NCBI RefSeq assembly: GCF_014195095.1
Contig: NZ_JACIBC010000005.1
Span: forward strand, 434,001 to 498,000
From: Rhizobium sp. BK602
GTDB taxonomy: Bacteria > Pseudomonadota > Alphaproteobacteria > Rhizobiales > Rhizobiaceae
Length of the DNA: 64,000 bases
Direction: 5' to 3'
This document shows, piece by piece, positions 62,989 through 64,000 of this stretch. The notes under the pieces are model-generated. The model saw only the letters and a program-made list of their open reading frames with translations. It ran no database searches and was not told the DNA's origin. The position numbers and the translations under genes are program-made. Within the stretch, counting starts at the first letter, position 1, and the number at the start of each line of letters is the position of its first letter.

Positions 62989-63729
62989 ATGGGCACGGCT
63001 GCCATCAGCATTTCGAGCGTCAACAAATTCTACGGTCACTTTCAGGTCCTCAAGAATATCGACCTGAACGTCAAGGCCGGAGAACGTATCGTCATCTGCG
63101 GCCCATCGGGCTCCGGAAAATCAACGCTGATCCGCTGCATCAACCGGCTTGAGGAGCATCAGCAGGGCACGATCAACGTCCTCGGCACGGAACTCAACGA
63201 CGAGATCGCCAATATCGACCACATCCGCCGGGATGTCGGCATGGTATTCCAGCACTTCAACCTGTTTCCTCACCTGACGGTGCTGGAAAACTGTACGCTC
63301 GCCCCGACCCTGGCGCGCAAGGTGCCGCTGGCGGAAGCCGAGGCGGCTGCCATGGCCTACCTGAAGCGTGTGCGGATCCCCGAGCAGGCCGGCAAGTTTC
63401 CGGGGCAGCTCTCGGGTGGGCAGCAGCAGCGCGTGGCAATCGCGCGGGCGCTTTGCATGAAGCCGAAGATTCTTCTTTTCGATGAGCCCACATCGGCACT
63501 CGACCCCGAAATGATCAAGGAGGTTCTCGATGTCATGGTCGAGCTTGCCGACGACGGCATGACGATGTTGTGCGTCACCCACGAAATGGGTTTTGCCCGC
63601 CGGGTCGCCGATCGCGTCATCTTCATGGACAAGGGAGAGATCGTCGAGGAAGGGCGACCCATCGAGTTGTTCGACAATCCGAGGAATGAAAGGACTCGCA
63701 CGTTCCTGAGCCAGGTCCTGTCGCACTAG
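62989..63729 (+). CDS. aapP: Amino-acid ABC transporter ATP-binding protein (AapP-like)
   Basis: This 246-residue ATPase has Walker A GPSGSGKST at residues 38-46, EELDVAM-less but regular Q-loop VFQHFNLFPHLTV, signature QLSGGQQQRVAIARAL and Walker B ILLFDEPTSALDPE. It completes the J-Q-M-P operon; the spacing of 14 bases to the permease gene indicates one transcript. Confidence 0.92.
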   Translation: MGTAAISISSVNKFYGHFQVLKNIDLNVKAGERIVICGPSGSGKSTLIRCINRLEEHQQGTINVLGTELNDEIANIDHIRRDVGMVFQHFNLFPHLTVLENCTLAPTLARKVPLAEAEAAAMAYLKRVRIPEQAGKFPGQLSGGQQQRVAIARALCMKPKILLFDEPTSALDPEMIKEVLDVMVELADDGMTMLCVTHEMGFARRVADRVIFMDKGEIVEEGRPIELFDNPRNERTRTFLSQVLSH

Positions 63730-63745
63730 CGATCCGGAGGATCGC
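63729..63745 (+). terminator. Short hairpin after the ABC operon
   Basis: The stem GCGATCC, loop GGA and complement GGATCGC begin at the last base of the ATPase stop codon. There is no following T-run, so it is a weak terminator candidate. The next 110 bases before the GntR start show no gene. Confidence 0.35.
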
Positions 63746-63857
63746 CATACCATGTTTTCCACGCTTCTATGCAAGCTGGTGTCCACTACTGTATAGCGTT
63801 GTTGCATCAAGTAGCACATGAATCTCACGAACACGCATCGAGTAAAACAGCACTGCC

Positions 63858-64000
63858 ATGATCAGAAACGAACCGACTTCCGCCTCCTTATACGGAATCG
63901 ACCTGGCACCGCTGGGCCGCAGCGAAACGCTTGGGCAGCAGGTAAAGACACAGCTAAGCAGTGCGATCATGGCCGGCCGCTTCAAGCCCGGCCAGAAGCT
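63858..64000 (+). CDS. GntR-family regulator, N-terminus only (cut by window end)
   Basis: The last 143 bases encode MIRNEPTSASLYGIDLAPLG, then ETLGQQVKTQLSSAIMAGRFKPGQKL. The QLSSAIMAGRFKPGQKL segment is the typical first helix and turn of the GntR winged-helix domain. The effector domain is not visible. By position it may regulate the Aap-type and E1/E2 operons. Confidence 0.75.
   Translation, partial: MIRNEPTSASLYGIDLAPLGRSETLGQQVKTQLSSAIMAGRFKPGQK

Noticed and set aside
1..64000. Search for CRISPR arrays, tRNA/rRNA genes, IS ends and phage genes
   Set aside because: No regularly spaced repeats, cloverleaf, transposase or integrase motif was found by eye.

Overview
The window looks like a catabolic and transport region of an alphaproteobacterium, most likely Rhizobiales (Rhizobium/Agrobacterium/Ensifer relatives). 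The evidence is the high GC content, the density of ABC uptake systems paired with small-molecule enzymes, an Aap-type amino-acid transporter, a 47-residue DUF1127 protein, and local LacI/LysR/GntR regulators. I saw no rRNA, tRNA, insertion sequence, phage gene or CRISPR array. The only gene resembling central metabolism is a serA-like dehydrogenase, so a chromid or megaplasmid is plausible (inference).

Layout. (1) 1-5131: a LacI-controlled hydroxy-acid/sugar-acid module with an FAD oxidase tail, a DHDPS-like aldolase, an MFS carrier, an FMN hydroxy-acid oxidase and a LacI regulator. Two identical 14-bp palindromes precede the aldolase and MFS genes. (2) 5615-18085, all minus strand: a Liv-type ABC transporter, an aminotransferase, a LysR regulator, hydantoinase/oxoprolinase A and B, an SDR and an HpcH/HpaI aldolase. 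A near-duplicate 48-bp element (GCCATA-N9-TATGGC core) lies before each half. (3) 19023-25411, minus: a polar amino-acid ABC transporter, a metal-dependent deacylase, a D-threonine-aldolase/D-serine-dehydratase-like PLP enzyme and a LacI regulator, with tandem operators at the promoter. (4) 25651-32305, minus: a ribose-type ABC transporter, an amidohydrolase/lactonase and an unknown barrel-like protein. (5) 32853-34091: serA-like.

(6) 34691-51596: the most unusual part. It encodes a flavoprotein, a cupin, an aspartate-dehydrogenase-like protein, an alpha/beta hydrolase, a glutamate-mutase-like protein fused to a B12-binding domain, NIPSNAP, a DUF3830-like protein, a 3-hydroxyacyl-CoA-dehydrogenase-like enzyme, an SDR, a P5C-reductase-like protein, a GntR/FCD regulator, a second Liv-type transporter and a DadA-like oxidase. 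Four copies of a TGTCGACA-centred palindrome sit at four intergenic positions in it, which defines a candidate regulon. A scar at 40.26-40.86 kb holds remnants of an SDR and an E1-alpha gene on either side of one operator.

(7) 51666-59339, minus: a DadA-like oxidase, a DMT exporter, RidA, an SDR, ProC and a 2-oxoacid-dehydrogenase set whose E2-like protein carries an alpha/beta hydrolase in place of the acyltransferase domain. It is divergent from (8) 59600-63729, an aapJQMP-type amino-acid transporter, followed by the start of a GntR gene.

Working idea for regions 6-8 (inference): import of an amino-acid-like or quaternary nitrogen compound, oxidation or deamination by DadA-like, AspDH-like and ProC-like enzymes with RidA removing reactive imines, carbon-skeleton rearrangement by the B12 enzyme, and oxidative cleavage by the thiamine/lipoyl complex. 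The substrate cannot be read from the sequence.
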